Assembly (NCBI RefSeq): GCF_009739465.1
Contig: NZ_WHOM01000065.1
Location: 432,313 to 496,312 of the forward strand
DNA: 64,000 bases
DNA from: Streptomyces apocyni
GTDB lineage: Bacteria; Actinomycetota; Actinomycetes; Streptomycetales; Streptomycetaceae
Direction: 5' to 3'
In this document: positions 40,790-50,525 of the stretch, one piece after another
Position numbering within the stretch: the stretch's first letter is position 1
How the letters are laid out: every line of letters begins with the position of its first letter
Made by a program: the position numbers and the translations under genes
The notes under the pieces: model-generated
What the model saw: only the letters and a program-made list of their open reading frames with translations
Told to the model about the DNA's origin: nothing
The model's database searches: none

Positions 40790-42220
40790 TCAGTCGCGTT
40801 CGCCGCCGCCCAGGTGGTGGACCCGGACCATGTTGGTCGTGCCGGGTACGCCGGGGGGCGAACCGGCGGTGATGATCATGATGTCGCCCTCGTTGAAGCG
40901 CTTGAGCTTGAGCAGCTCGGCGTCGACCAGGTCGACCATCGCGTCGGTGTTGTCGACGTGCGGCACGATGCGGGACTCGACGCCCCAGCTGAGGGCCAGC
41001 TGGTTGCGGGTCGACACCTCGGTGGTGAAGGCCACGATCGGCTGCTCGGCGCGGTAGCGGGACAGGCGGCGCGCGGTGTCGCCGGACTGGGTGAAGGCGA
41101 CCAGCGACTTGCCGCCCAGAAAGTCCGCGATCTCGCAGGCCGCGCGGGCGACCGAGCCGCCCTGGGTGCGGGGCTTCTTGCCGGGGACGAGGGGCTGGAG
41201 GCCCTTGGCGAGCAGCTCCTGCTCCGCCGCCTGGACGATCTTCGACATGGTCTTGACCGTCTCGATCGGGTACGCGCCGACCGAGGACTCGGCGGACAGC
41301 ATGACCGCGTCCGCGCCGTCCAGGATGGCGTTGGCGACGTCGCTCGCCTCGGCGCGGGTCGGCCGCGAGTTGGTGATCATCGACTCCATCATCTGGGTCG
41401 CGACGATCACCGGCTTGGCGTTCCTGCGGCACATCTCCACCAGGCGCTTCTGCACCATCGGGACCTTCTCGAGCGGGTACTCGACGGCCAGGTCACCACG
41501 GGCCACCATGACCGCGTCGAAGGCCGCGACCACGCTCTCCATGTTGGCGACGGCCTGCGGCTTCTCGACCTTGGCGATGACGGGGACCCGGCGGCCCTCC
41601 TCGTCCATGATCTTGTGGACGTCGTTGACGTCGCTGGCGTCCCGTACGAAGGAGAGGGCGACCAGGTCGCAGCCCATCCGCAGGGCGAACCGCAGGTCCT
41701 CGACGTCCTTCTCGGACAGCGCGGGGACGTTCACGGCCGCGCCGGGCAGGTTGATGCCCTTGTGGTCGGAGATCACTCCGCCCTCGATGACGATTGTCCT
41801 GACCTGGGGGCCGTTGACGTCGGTCACCTTCAGTTCGACGTTGCCGTCGTTGATCAGGATCTGGTCGCCCTTGGCGACATCGCCGGGCAGGCCCTTGTAG
41901 GTGGTGCCGCAGATGGACTTGTCGCCCGGGACGTCCTCGGTGGTGATGGTGAACTCGTCACCGCGCACCAGCTCGACGGGGCCTTCGGCGAAGGTCTCCA
42001 GGCGGATCTTGGGACCCTGCAGGTCGGCCAGGACGCCGATGGCGTGGCCGGTGTCATCGGCAGCCTGGCGGACGCGGTCGTAACGCTCCTGGTGCTCTGC
42101 GTGGGACCCGTGGCTGAAGTTGAAACGGGCCACGTTCATACCGGCATCGATGAGCGCTTTCAGCTGCTCGTACGAGTCGACGGCGGGGCCCAGTGTGCAG
42201 ACGATTTTGGAACGGCGCAT
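40790..42220 (-). CDS. pyk: Pyruvate kinase
   Basis: A 476-residue enzyme, MRRSKIVCTLGPAVDSYEQLKALIDAGMNVARFNFSHG. The (beta/alpha)8 core shows KIRLETF, the B domain, MVARGDLAVEYP (active-site loop) and AVMLSAESSVGAYP. The C-terminal allosteric domain spans about 350-476. It makes pyruvate and ATP from PEP. With ackA, pta and nearby pfkA it forms a glycolysis/overflow block. S. coelicolor has two Pyk; this position matches SCO5423. Confidence 0.96.
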   Translation of the reverse strand: MRRSKIVCTLGPAVDSYEQLKALIDAGMNVARFNFSHGSHAEHQERYDRVRQAADDTGHAIGVLADLQGPKIRLETFAEGPVELVRGDEFTITTEDVPGDKSICGTTYKGLPGDVAKGDQILINDGNVELKVTDVNGPQVRTIVIEGGVISDHKGINLPGAAVNVPALSEKDVEDLRFALRMGCDLVALSFVRDASDVNDVHKIMDEEGRRVPVIAKVEKPQAVANMESVVAAFDAVMVARGDLAVEYPLEKVPMVQKRLVEMCRRNAKPVIVATQMMESMITNSRPTRAEASDVANAILDGADAVMLSAESSVGAYPIETVKTMSKIVQAAEQELLAKGLQPLVPGKKPRTQGGSVARAACEIADFLGGKSLVAFTQSGDTARRLSRYRAEQPIVAFTTEVSTRNQLALSWGVESRIVPHVDNTDAMVDLVDAELLKLKRFNEGDIMIITAGSPPGVPGTTNMVRVHHLGGGERD

Positions 42221-42333
42221 AAGGCGATCCTATCGGTTTGTTTCAGAGCGGAATATTCCGTCTGGCGGAAGGTCCAAATGGGCGGAGGTGCGCTCAGGTG
42301 TGCCCGCACAGGAGGGCGTGCCCGCCGCCCCGA

Positions 42334-43578
42334 TCATGGGCTGACCAGGGCATACGCCTGAGTGGCGATCTCCAGTTCCTCGTCGGTCGGTACGACGGCC
42401 ACGGCTACCCGCGAGTAGTTCACCGAGATCAGCCGCGGCTCGTCGCCGCGCACTGCGTTGCGCTCCGCGTCCAGCGCGAGGCCCAGCTCTTCCAGACCCG
42501 CGACCGCGGCCTGCCGCACCGGGGCGGCGTTCTCGCCGACGCCCGCGGTGAAGGCCACCGCGTCCACCCGGCCGAGCACCGCGTAGTAGGCGCCGATGTA
42601 CTTCTTCAGCCGGTGTACGTAGATGTCGAAGGCCAGCTTGGCCTGCTCGTCACCCTCGTCCATGCGGCGGGTGATCTCCCGCATGTCGTTGTCCCCGCAC
42701 AGGCCGACCATGCCGCTCTTCTTGTTGAGCAGGGTGTCGATCTCGTCGATGGACATCCCGGCGACCCGCGACAGGTGGAAGATCACGGCCGGGTCGAGAT
42801 CGCCGGAGCGGGTCCCCATCACCAGGCCCTCCAGCGGGGTCAGGCCCATCGAGGTGTCCACGCACACCCCGCCCCTGACCGCGGACGCCGAGGCGCCGTT
42901 GCCCAGGTGCAGCACGATCACGTTGACGTCCTCGGGCGCCTTGCCGAGCAGCTTCGCGGTCTCCCGCGAGACGTACGCGTGCGAGGTGCCGTGGAAGCCG
43001 TAGCGGCGTACGCGGTACGCGTCGGCGGTCGCCACGTCGATCGCGTACCGGGCGGCGTGCTCCGGCATCGTCGTATGGAACGCCGTGTCGAAGACCGCGA
43101 CCTGCGGGAGGTCGGGGCGCAGATCCCGGGCGACCTTGATACCGGTGATGTTCGCCGGGTTGTGCAGCGGGGCGACCGGCACCAGGCGTTCGATCTCGGC
43201 GAGCACCTCGTCGTCGATCACGGTGGGGCTGGTGAAGGACTTCCCGCCGTGTACGACCCGGTGGCCGACGGCCGCCAGCTCGGGGGAGTCCAGGCCCAGT
43301 CCGTCGGCTGCCAGTTCGGCGGCGACGGCCTTCAGGGCGGCCTCGTGGTCGGCGATCGGGTCGTTCAGCTCGCGGGCCTGCGCGCCCTCGCCCTCCGTGC
43401 CCTCGGTCAGCGGGGTGTGCTTGAGGCGGGAGGTCTCCTCGCCGATCCGCTCGACCAGGCCGACGGCGAGACGCGAGCTGTCGCGCATGTCCAGGAGCTG
43501 GTACTTCACCGACGAGGAGCCGGAGTTGAGGACGAGGATACGAGTCGGGTTCGGGGGCGGCGTCGGGGTCGCGGTCAT
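42334..43578 (-). CDS. ackA: Acetate kinase
   Basis: A 414-residue enzyme with the ASKHA fold. N-terminal ILVLNSGSSSVKYQLLDM, central FHGTSHAYVSRETAKLLG, and VIVLHLGNGASASAVRGG then TRSGDLDPAVIF are the acetokinase signatures. It converts acetyl phosphate plus ADP to acetate plus ATP. ATG overlaps the pta stop by four bases (ATGA), so pta and ackA are coupled, with pyk 113 bases further down. Confidence 0.96.
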   Translation of the reverse strand: MTATPTPPPNPTRILVLNSGSSSVKYQLLDMRDSSRLAVGLVERIGEETSRLKHTPLTEGTEGEGAQARELNDPIADHEAALKAVAAELAADGLGLDSPELAAVGHRVVHGGKSFTSPTVIDDEVLAEIERLVPVAPLHNPANITGIKVARDLRPDLPQVAVFDTAFHTTMPEHAARYAIDVATADAYRVRRYGFHGTSHAYVSRETAKLLGKAPEDVNVIVLHLGNGASASAVRGGVCVDTSMGLTPLEGLVMGTRSGDLDPAVIFHLSRVAGMSIDEIDTLLNKKSGMVGLCGDNDMREITRRMDEGDEQAKLAFDIYVHRLKKYIGAYYAVLGRVDAVAFTAGVGENAAPVRQAAVAGLEELGLALDAERNAVRGDEPRLISVNYSRVAVAVVPTDEELEIATQAYALVSP

Positions 43579-45689
43579 CGGCGGATGGTGCTCTCTTGAG
43601 TCGGGGCGGCGGTGGGGTCGGGGGTGGTCTGGGCCTGGATCGCCGTGATGGCGACCGTGTTGACGATGTCCTGGACCAGCGCGCCCCGGGACAGGTCGTT
43701 GACCGGCTTGCGCAGACCCTGGAGCACCGGGCCGACCGCGATCGCGCCGGCCGAACGCTGCACGGCCTTGTAGGTGTTGTTACCGGTGTTGAGGTCCGGG
43801 AAGATCAGCACCGAGGCCTGGCCCGCGACCTCCGAGCCCGGCAGCTTGGTCGCCGCCACGGACGGCTCCACCGCGGCGTCGTACTGGATCGGTCCCTCGA
43901 TCATCAGGTCCTCGCGGCGCTCGCGCACCAGCTCGGTGGCCGTCCGTACCTTGTCGACGTCCGCGCCCGAGCCCGAGGTCCCGGTCGAGTACGACAGCAT
44001 GGCGATACGCGGCTCGACGCCGAACTGGGCGGCGGTGGCCGCCGACTGGACGGCGATGTCGGCGAGCTGCTCGGCGTTCGGGACCGGGTTGACCGCGCAG
44101 TCGCCGTACACCAGGACCTTGTCGGCCAGGCACATGAAGAACACCGACGACACGATCTTGGCGTCCGGCTTAGTCTTGATGATCTCGAAGGCGGGCCGGA
44201 TCGTCGCCGCCGTGGAGTGCACCGAGCCGGAGACCATGCCGTCGGCCAGGCCGCTCTGCACCATCAGCGTGCCGAAGTAGTTGACGTCCGAGACGACATC
44301 GTGGGCGAGCTCGACCGTGACGCCCTTGTGGGCCCGCAGCTGGGCGTACTCCTCGGCGAACTTCTGCCGCATCGGCGACGTCTGCGGGTCGATGAGCTGG
44401 GCGCCCGCCAGGTCGACACCGAGGTCGGCGGCCTTCTTCCGGATCGCCTCCACATCGCCGAGCAGCGTCAGCTCGCACACCGACCGGCGCAGCAGGACGT
44501 CCGCCGCGCGCAGCACCCGCTCCTCGGTGCCCTCGGGCAGCACCACGCGGCGGCGGCCGGAGCGGGCCTGCTCGATCAGCTTGTGCTCGAACATCATCGG
44601 AGTGACCCGGTCGCTCCGCGAGACCTGGACCCGGTCGAGGAGTTCGGCCCCGTCCACGTAGCGTTCGAAGAGACCCAGCGCGGTCTCCGACTTCCGTGGC
44701 GTCGCCGCGTTCAACTTCCCCTCCAGTGCGAAGAGCTCGCCCGCCGTGGGGAAGGAGTTCCCGGCCACCGAGAGGACCGGGGTGCCAGGCGCCAGGCGTT
44801 CGGCGAGCCGCAGCACATCGGGGGTCGGCCGCTCGCCCAGGGTGAGCAGCACGCCCGCGATGGGCGGCGTACCGGCGCTGTGCGCGGCGAGCGCGCCCAC
44901 CACCAGGTCGGCGCGGTCGCCGGGGGTGACCACCAGGCAGCCGGGGGTCAGGGCGTTCAGGAAGTTCGGCAGCATGGCGCCGCCGAAGACGAAGTCCAGC
45001 GCGTCGCGGGCCAGTCCGGCGTCGTCGCCGAGCAGCACCGTCGCGCCCAGCGCGTGGGTGATCTGCGCGACCGTGGGCGCGGCGAGCGCGGGGTCGTCGG
45101 GCAGCACGTAACAGGGCACCGGCAGCCGGGCGCCGAGCCGCTCCGCTATGAGCGCGCGGTCCTCGGGCGCGACCCGGTTCACCGCCAGGGCCAGTACGTC
45201 ACAGCCGAGCGCCTCGTAGGCACGGAAGGCGTTACGGGCCTCGGCGCGCACCGAGTCGGTGTCCTGCGCCTTGCCGCCGACTACCGGCAGCACCCAGGCG
45301 CCGAACTCGTTGGCGAGCCGGGCGTTGAGGGCCAGTTCGTCGGGGAGCTGGGTGTGGGCGAAGTCGGTACCGAGTACCAGCACCACCTCGTAGTCGTGGG
45401 CCACTTCGTGGAAGCGGCCCACCAGTCGGGAGACGAGTTCGTCGGTGCCCTTCTCGGCCTGTAGCGCCGAGGCGTCCGCGTACGACATGCCGAACGCGGA
45501 GGACGCCTCCTGGCCGAGTCGGTAGCGGGCCCGCAGCAGGTCGAACAGGCGGTCCGGGCCGTCGTGCACAAGGGGGCGGAAGACGCCCACCCGGTCGACC
45601 TGACGGGTCAGGAGTTCCATCACTCCCAGCTCGATGACCTGGCGGCCGTCGCCCCGGTCGATCCCGGTCACGTACACGCTGCGCGTCAC
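43575..45689 (-). CDS. pta: Phosphate acetyltransferase (long form)
   Basis: A 704-residue protein starting VTRSVYVTGIDRGDG at GTG with GGAGAG six bases before. It has the three-domain long form: an N-terminal BioD-like domain, a DRTGG domain in the middle, and a C-terminal catalytic PTA domain (about residues 375-700) with ARSGRRRVVLPEGTEERVLRA and PELNTGNNTYKAVQ-type end (FPDLNTGNNTYKAVQRS). It makes acetyl phosphate from acetyl-CoA. First gene of the pta-ackA pair. Confidence 0.96.
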   Translation of the reverse strand: MTRSVYVTGIDRGDGRQVIELGVMELLTRQVDRVGVFRPLVHDGPDRLFDLLRARYRLGQEASSAFGMSYADASALQAEKGTDELVSRLVGRFHEVAHDYEVVLVLGTDFAHTQLPDELALNARLANEFGAWVLPVVGGKAQDTDSVRAEARNAFRAYEALGCDVLALAVNRVAPEDRALIAERLGARLPVPCYVLPDDPALAAPTVAQITHALGATVLLGDDAGLARDALDFVFGGAMLPNFLNALTPGCLVVTPGDRADLVVGALAAHSAGTPPIAGVLLTLGERPTPDVLRLAERLAPGTPVLSVAGNSFPTAGELFALEGKLNAATPRKSETALGLFERYVDGAELLDRVQVSRSDRVTPMMFEHKLIEQARSGRRRVVLPEGTEERVLRAADVLLRRSVCELTLLGDVEAIRKKAADLGVDLAGAQLIDPQTSPMRQKFAEEYAQLRAHKGVTVELAHDVVSDVNYFGTLMVQSGLADGMVSGSVHSTAATIRPAFEIIKTKPDAKIVSSVFFMCLADKVLVYGDCAVNPVPNAEQLADIAVQSAATAAQFGVEPRIAMLSYSTGTSGSGADVDKVRTATELVRERREDLMIEGPIQYDAAVEPSVAATKLPGSEVAGQASVLIFPDLNTGNNTYKAVQRSAGAIAVGPVLQGLRKPVNDLSRGALVQDIVNTVAITAIQAQTTPDPTAAPTQESTIRR

Positions 45690-45750
45690 GCGTGCTCTCC
45701 GTTTCGTCGCTCGCTCATGAAAAAGTACCCGCTATGGCGGGCTTGTCCTC

Positions 45751-45779
45751 TTGACAATACTCCGGAGGGTGGATAGGGC
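45751..45779 (+). promoter_or_regulatory. Candidate pfkA promoter
   Basis: TTGACA (45751-45756), 17-base spacer, TAGGGC. The -35 is ideal and the -10 poor. It lies about 150 bases before the pfkA start in the pta-pfkA divergent region. Confidence 0.4.
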
Positions 45780-45929
45780 GCCCGCCGGACAAAGGGCCCC
45801 AGGGTACCGGTCAGCGGACTCCATTAAGGTCCCTTCCGGTGGAGTAGGGGAAGCAGCGGGCGGTGACGACCCGTGAAACAATCGGAACCCGGCTCACGCG
45901 CACCACTAGCGAGCAGGAGACTTGGCACG

Positions 45930-46955
45930 ATGCGTATCGGAGTTCTCACCGCGGGCGGCGACTGCCCTGGACTCAACGCAGTGATCCGGTCGGTCGTGCA
46001 CCGCGCCGTCGCGGCCCACGGCGACCAGGTCATCGGCTTCGAGGACGGCTACAAGGGGCTGCTCGACGGGCACTACCGACCGCTCGACCTGACCGCCGTG
46101 AGCGGCATCCTGGCCCGCGGCGGCACCATCCTCGGCTCGACCCGGCTGGAGAAGGGCCGCCTGCAGGAGGCCGTCGCCAACGCCCCCGAACTCACCAAGC
46201 AGCTCGGAATCGACGCCCTCATCCCCATCGGCGGCGAGGGCACGCTGACCGCCGCGCGGATGCTCTCGGACGCCGGAATGCCGGTCGTCGGAGTCCCGAA
46301 GACGATCGACAACGACATCTCGTCCACCGACCGCACCTTCGGCTTCGACACCGCGGTGGGCGTGGCGACCGAGGCGATGGACCGCCTCAAGACCACCGCC
46401 GAGTCGCACCAGCGCGTGATGGTCGTCGAGGTGATGGGGCGCCACGCGGGCTGGATCGCCCTGGAGTCCGGCATGGCGGGCGGCGCCCACGGCATCTGCC
46501 TGCCGGAGCGGCCCTTCGACCCCGGCGACCTCTGCAAGATGGTGGAGGAACGATTCGCCCGCGGGAAGAAGTTCGCGGTCATCTGCGTCGCCGAGGGCGC
46601 GCACCCGGCCGACGGCACCATGGACTACGGCAAGGGCGAGGTCGACCAGTACGGCCACGAGCGCTTCAAGGGCATCGGCACCGCGCTCGCCCACGAGCTG
46701 GAGCACCGCCTCGGCAAGGAGGCCCGGCCGGTCATCCTCGGCCATGTCCAGCGGGGCGGCACCCCGACCCCGTACGACCGGGTCCTCGCGACCCGCTTCG
46801 GCTGGCACGCGGTCGAGGCCGCCCACCGGGGCGAGTTCGGCAAGATGACCGCCCTGCGCGGCACGGACATCGCCATGGTGCCGCTCGCGGACGCGGTCAC
46901 CGCGCTCAAGACGGTTCCGGAGTACCGGATGGCGGAGGCGGAGTCGGTCTTCTGA
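45930..46955 (+). CDS. pfkA: 6-phosphofructokinase
   Basis: A 341-residue enzyme from ATG 45930 (MRIGVLTAGGDCPGLNAVIRSVV). Motifs: GGEGTLTAARML (nucleotide loop), GVPKTIDNDISSTDRTFGFDTAV (the catalytic Asp in TIDND), and MVVEVMGRHAGWIAL (substrate loop). This group III actinobacterial PFK has Gly in the GGEGT position where PPi-dependent enzymes have Asp, suggesting ATP use. S. coelicolor has three paralogues; this is in the position of SCO5426. Confidence 0.95.
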   Translation: MRIGVLTAGGDCPGLNAVIRSVVHRAVAAHGDQVIGFEDGYKGLLDGHYRPLDLTAVSGILARGGTILGSTRLEKGRLQEAVANAPELTKQLGIDALIPIGGEGTLTAARMLSDAGMPVVGVPKTIDNDISSTDRTFGFDTAVGVATEAMDRLKTTAESHQRVMVVEVMGRHAGWIALESGMAGGAHGICLPERPFDPGDLCKMVEERFARGKKFAVICVAEGAHPADGTMDYGKGEVDQYGHERFKGIGTALAHELEHRLGKEARPVILGHVQRGGTPTPYDRVLATRFGWHAVEAAHRGEFGKMTALRGTDIAMVPLADAVTALKTVPEYRMAEAESVF

Positions 46956-47036
46956 GGGGGTTGCTGGGCCTGGGCTTCGGGCCTGAGCTTGTCGGGCCTG
47001 GGGGCTGCCGGGCCTGACAGACTGCCCGCCCTGGCG
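46956..47036. repeat. Imperfect GGGCCTG repeats
   Basis: At least four GGGCCTG units between pfkA and the convergent XRE gene. No other signal in this short interval. Confidence 0.5.
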
Positions 47037-47753
47037 TCAGGCGCGGTGGCGGGGGCCCGGGGCGACCCGGGACCAGAAGTGGTCCAGGATCTGGTCCAGG
47101 AACCGCTTGCCCGCCGCGTCATCGGAGCCGCTGCCGCCGCCCCAGCTGAGCGTGCCGACCATCATCGACTGGTAGTCGCCGTGCAGCCGCTCCAGCGCGG
47201 TGTCCAGCTGGGACCGTTCCAGCGGCAGTACCTTCGCGATCGGGCGGGTGTACGCCTGCCAGCGGGTGGTCACCGCGCTGCGCAGCATGTCCGCCAGCTT
47301 CTCGTCCAGCCCGGTGACCGTGGCGAAGTCCCGCGCCGAGAGCCCGAGCGCCTCGGACAGGGCGGCCGTCTGCCGCTCGTTACCCCGCCACTTCCCGGAC
47401 TCTTCCATCCGTACGTACGCCGCCAGGCCGACGCCGACCGCGTGGGCCACGTCCTCCGGGGCCAGCCCCCGCGCCAGCCGGTGCTCCCGCAGCGTCGTCG
47501 CCGCGCCCATGAGCTCGGCGGGCGCGCACCACAGGGCCCCGGCGAGCGCAGCCAGCTCGGTGGCCGTCGGGGTGGCCCGGCCGCGCTCCCAGGCGTCGAT
47601 GGTGTCGGCGGTGATATGCGTCAGCCCGTACGAGGCGTACATGCCGTACGCGACATGGCCGGTAGCCATGCCCAGCGCCTGGCGCAGTCGACGGGCCGCG
47701 GGAGCGTTGAACGGGGGGACGGGCGGGGATGGCTGGATCTGGTGCACGGGCAC
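47037..47753 (-). CDS. XRE-family regulator
   Basis: A 238-residue protein from GTG (VPVHQIQPSPPVPPFNAPAARRLRQ). Two HTH-like segments are visible: LTHITADTIDAWERGRATPTATELAALAGAL (about residues 43-75) and a second at LAPEDVAHAVGVGLAAYVRMEESGKWRG. The C-terminal domain ends RVAPGPRHRA. It converges with pfkA. The region upstream holds TAGTGGTCCT with a complementary AGGACCACCA 30 bases on (47762-47810). Confidence 0.85.
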   Translation of the reverse strand: MPVHQIQPSPPVPPFNAPAARRLRQALGMATGHVAYGMYASYGLTHITADTIDAWERGRATPTATELAALAGALWCAPAELMGAATTLREHRLARGLAPEDVAHAVGVGLAAYVRMEESGKWRGNERQTAALSEALGLSARDFATVTGLDEKLADMLRSAVTTRWQAYTRPIAKVLPLERSQLDTALERLHGDYQSMMVGTLSWGGGSGSDDAAGKRFLDQILDHFWSRVAPGPRHRA

Positions 47754-47919
47754 ACGCTAGGGGTAGTGGTCCTTGACGACTACGGTGCGTTCCCCCAGGA
47801 CCACCACTCGTAGGAACCTACGATGATTGTTACCGGCGGGTCACCCTCCGCTCATGGATACGGTACGGGATCTGCGCGGGATCTGTGCCCCGTACGGGAT
47901 CCGCGCCCCCGTACGGCGT

Positions 47920-48582
47920 CTAACGGCCGAGCCGGGCCGCCAGTTCCGTCGCGCGCGTGACCGGGACTCCGGCCGAGATCAGGGCCGTCGCCGCGGCGGA
48001 CTCGCCCGCCCGGCCGGCCGGGAGTGTGCCGTCGTTGACCGCCTCCATCAGGCCGAACAGCACCTGTTCATGGACGTACGCCAACGCTTCGGGCGGCAGC
48101 GGCGAGGCGAAGACCCCGGCGTCCAGGCCCCGGCGCAGCAGTTGGGTCAGGTTCTCGCGGACCGGCGCGAGGCGCTGCCTGATGCCCGCCATCGTCACGC
48201 TGCGCTGGGCGAGCGAGACCAGCAGCCGGTAGCGGTCGGCGATCGGCCAGACGGCCAGGGTGCGGCGGGCCAGCTCCTCGGCGGCGTCCGACGCGTCGGG
48301 ATACTCCTGGGCCTGGGTGGCGGCGACCGCTTCGACGGCGTTGTCGGTGAGCGCGCTGATCAGCGCGTCCCTGCTGGGGAAGTGGCCGTAGACCGTACGG
48401 CGCACGACCCCCGCCGCGCGGGCCACCTGGTCCATCGACGCGTCGGGGTCGCGCAGCAGCTCGGCGAAGGCGACGTCGAGGATGCGGCGGCGGTTGGCGT
48501 CCGCGCGGCCGCCGCCGACGGGGGCAACGGGGGTAGCGGCGTCGCGGGCCGTGGTGCTGCGGGCCGTGGTCATGCCGTCCAT
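47920..48582 (-). CDS. TetR/AcrR-family efflux repressor
   Basis: About 220 residues. ATG 48582 (MDGMTTARSTTARD) has GGAGGG ten bases upstream; ATG 48573 is an alternative. The HTH reads SMDQVARAAGVVRRTVYGHFPSRDALI (about residues 50-76). Divergent from an MFS exporter, with three 18-bp palindromes between, the arrangement of TetR-controlled drug pumps. Confidence 0.92.
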   Translation of the reverse strand: MDGMTTARSTTARDAATPVAPVGGGRADANRRRILDVAFAELLRDPDASMDQVARAAGVVRRTVYGHFPSRDALISALTDNAVEAVAATQAQEYPDASDAAEELARRTLAVWPIADRYRLLVSLAQRSVTMAGIRQRLAPVRENLTQLLRRGLDAGVFASPLPPEALAYVHEQVLFGLMEAVNDGTLPAGRAGESAAATALISAGVPVTRATELAARLGR

Positions 48583-48602
48583 TCTGCACAGCCCTCCTCC
48601 AT

Positions 48603-48665
48603 TTGCACAGCCCTGTGCAATCACGTAACTTGCACATCACTGTGTAGTTGCACATAGCTGTGCAG
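48603..48665. promoter_or_regulatory. Three 18-bp TetR operator copies
   Basis: TTGCACAGCCCTGTGCAA (48603-48620, perfect arms), TTGCACATCACTGTGTAG (48630-48647) and TTGCACATAGCTGTGCAG (48648-48665), all in the same register. A half site CTGCACAG lies at 48583-48600. The set spans the tetR-MFS divergent promoter. Confidence 0.85.
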
Positions 48666-48693
48666 ATTGAGTTCCAAGGGAAGGCGGCACCGG

Positions 48694-50451
48694 ATGCGCC
48701 TCGTCATCGACGAGCCGGTAGAGAAGATGGACGGGCCCTACGCCCGTCGCTGGTGGGCACTGCTGGTGCTCTGCCTGAGTCTGTTGATCATCGTGATGGC
48801 CAACACGGCGCTCACCGTCGCGGCCCCCGACATGACTCAGGACCTCGGCCTCACCAGCGCCGACCTCCAGTGGGTCATCGACGGCTACACCGTCCCGTAC
48901 GCGGCGCTGATGCTGCTGCTCGGCGCGATCGGCGACAAGTACAGCCGCCGTGGCGCCCTCATACTCGGCCTGGTCGTCTTCGGCGGCGGCGCCGTCGCGG
49001 GCTCCCTCGTGGACAGCGCCACCGGCGTCATCGCGGCCCGTGCCGTGATGGGCGTCGGCGCCGCCATGATCATGCCCGCCACGCTCTCGCTGCTCGCCGC
49101 GACCTTCCCGCGCGCCGAACGGGCCAAGGCGATCGTGATGTGGACCGCCACCGCGGGCCTGGCGATCGCGGCCGGACCGCTGGTCGCCGGACTGCTCCTG
49201 GAGAGCCACGGCTGGGCCTCGACGTTCCTGATCAACGTGCCCGTCGCCGTCGTCGCGATCATCGGCACGCTCACCCTCGTACCGCCGTCCAAGGCCGCCC
49301 GGCACGGCAGCATCGACTACGTCGGCGGCCTGCTCTCCGTCGTCTGGGTCGGCGCGCTGATCTACATGATCATCGACGGGCCGCACTTCGGCTGGGGCGT
49401 GGGCGCCATCAGCTCGGCGGTCATCGCGGCCGTCGCCCTCGTCCTCTTCATCGTCTGGGAGCTGCGCCACCCGCACCCCGTACTCGACGTCCGCCGCTTC
49501 CTGAACCGCGGCTTCGCGGGCTCGAACCTCGCGGTCGCGCTCTTCTTCCTCGCGGTCTTCGGCGCGTTCTACTACCTGACCCAGCACCTGCAGTTCGTCC
49601 TCGGCTACAACCCGCTGGAGACCGGCGTACGGATGCTGCCGCTGGCCGGTGCGGTCTTCGTGGGCTCCGCGCTGACCGGGTACCTCACCCCGCGCATCGG
49701 CATGAAGATCACCGTCACGGCCGGAATGGTCGGCGGTACGGCGGCGCTCGCGCTGCTCACCCAGATCGACAGCGGTTCGTCGTACGACGCCTTCCTCGCC
49801 CCGCTGATGATCCTCGGCCTGGCCATCGGTCTCGCGCTGTCACCCTGCACCGACGCGATCATGGGCGCCTTCCCGGAGGCCGAACTGGGCGTGGGCGGCG
49901 CGGTCAACGACACCTCGATCGAACTCGGCGGCTCGCTCGGCATCGCCGTACTCGGGTCCGTACTGGCGAGCACGTACTCGACGAACCTCTCCGACGCGGC
50001 GGCGGCATCGGACGCCAAGCTTCCGGCTGGCGCGCTGGAGACCGCGCAGGACTCGGTGGGCGCCGGATACGCCGTAGCGCAGGGCATCGGCGATCAGGCC
50101 AAGGAAGTCGCGGGCAAGGCCGCCCAGGCGGGCACCCCCGAGCAGGCCGCGCAGCTCAAGGGCCAGGCGGAGCAACTCGCCGACGGGGCCCGGCAGATGG
50201 CGGACTCGGTGGGCGCCGCGTTCAGCGACTCGGTGGCGCATACGAGCCTGATCGGCGCGGTGATCCTGGGCGTCGGCACGGTGCTGGTGGCGGTACTGCT
50301 GCCGCGTCACCGCCGGGGCGGCGCGGAAGCCGAGTCGGCGGGGTCGGTGGAGGAGGCGGCGGACCGCGAGTCCGCGTCCGATTCCAAGGCCGACTCCAAG
50401 GTCGCGTCCAAGGCCGCAGCCGATTCTGTATCCGCGGGCGACCGCGACTGA
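48694..50451 (+). CDS. MFS multidrug exporter, DHA2 family (14-helix)
   Basis: About 585 residues from ATG 48694 (MRLVIDEPVEKMDGPYARRWW). Motif A is LLLGAIGDKYSRRGAL; motif C-like is GLAIAAGPLVAGLLLE. About 14 membrane helices are seen. A large loop near residues 440-520 (SDAAAASDAKLPAGALETAQDSVG) and a charged Ala/Ser/Lys tail follow. Proton-coupled export of drugs; substrate unknown. Controlled by the divergent TetR. Confidence 0.93.
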   Translation: MRLVIDEPVEKMDGPYARRWWALLVLCLSLLIIVMANTALTVAAPDMTQDLGLTSADLQWVIDGYTVPYAALMLLLGAIGDKYSRRGALILGLVVFGGGAVAGSLVDSATGVIAARAVMGVGAAMIMPATLSLLAATFPRAERAKAIVMWTATAGLAIAAGPLVAGLLLESHGWASTFLINVPVAVVAIIGTLTLVPPSKAARHGSIDYVGGLLSVVWVGALIYMIIDGPHFGWGVGAISSAVIAAVALVLFIVWELRHPHPVLDVRRFLNRGFAGSNLAVALFFLAVFGAFYYLTQHLQFVLGYNPLETGVRMLPLAGAVFVGSALTGYLTPRIGMKITVTAGMVGGTAALALLTQIDSGSSYDAFLAPLMILGLAIGLALSPCTDAIMGAFPEAELGVGGAVNDTSIELGGSLGIAVLGSVLASTYSTNLSDAAAASDAKLPAGALETAQDSVGAGYAVAQGIGDQAKEVAGKAAQAGTPEQAAQLKGQAEQLADGARQMADSVGAAFSDSVAHTSLIGAVILGVGTVLVAVLLPRHRRGGAEAESAGSVEEAADRESASDSKADSKVASKAAADSVSAGDRD

Positions 50452-50491
50452 AGCTGTCCGCGCGCGGGGGCACGCGCGCGTAGCGCCACCT

Positions 50492-50523
50492 GTGCGCCCG
50501 TACGAATCCTCGTACGGGCGCAC
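50492..50523. terminator. Bidirectional terminator between MFS and MarR genes
   Basis: GTGCGCCCGTACGA, loop ATCC, and its exact complement: 14-bp stem, two bases from the MarR stop and 40 bases after the MFS stop. Confidence 0.88.
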
Positions 50524-50525
50524 GG

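Noticed and set aside
43596..45464. Open frame of 622 codons antisense to pta
   Set aside because: Pta is certain from domain motifs; no independent start signal on the other strand.
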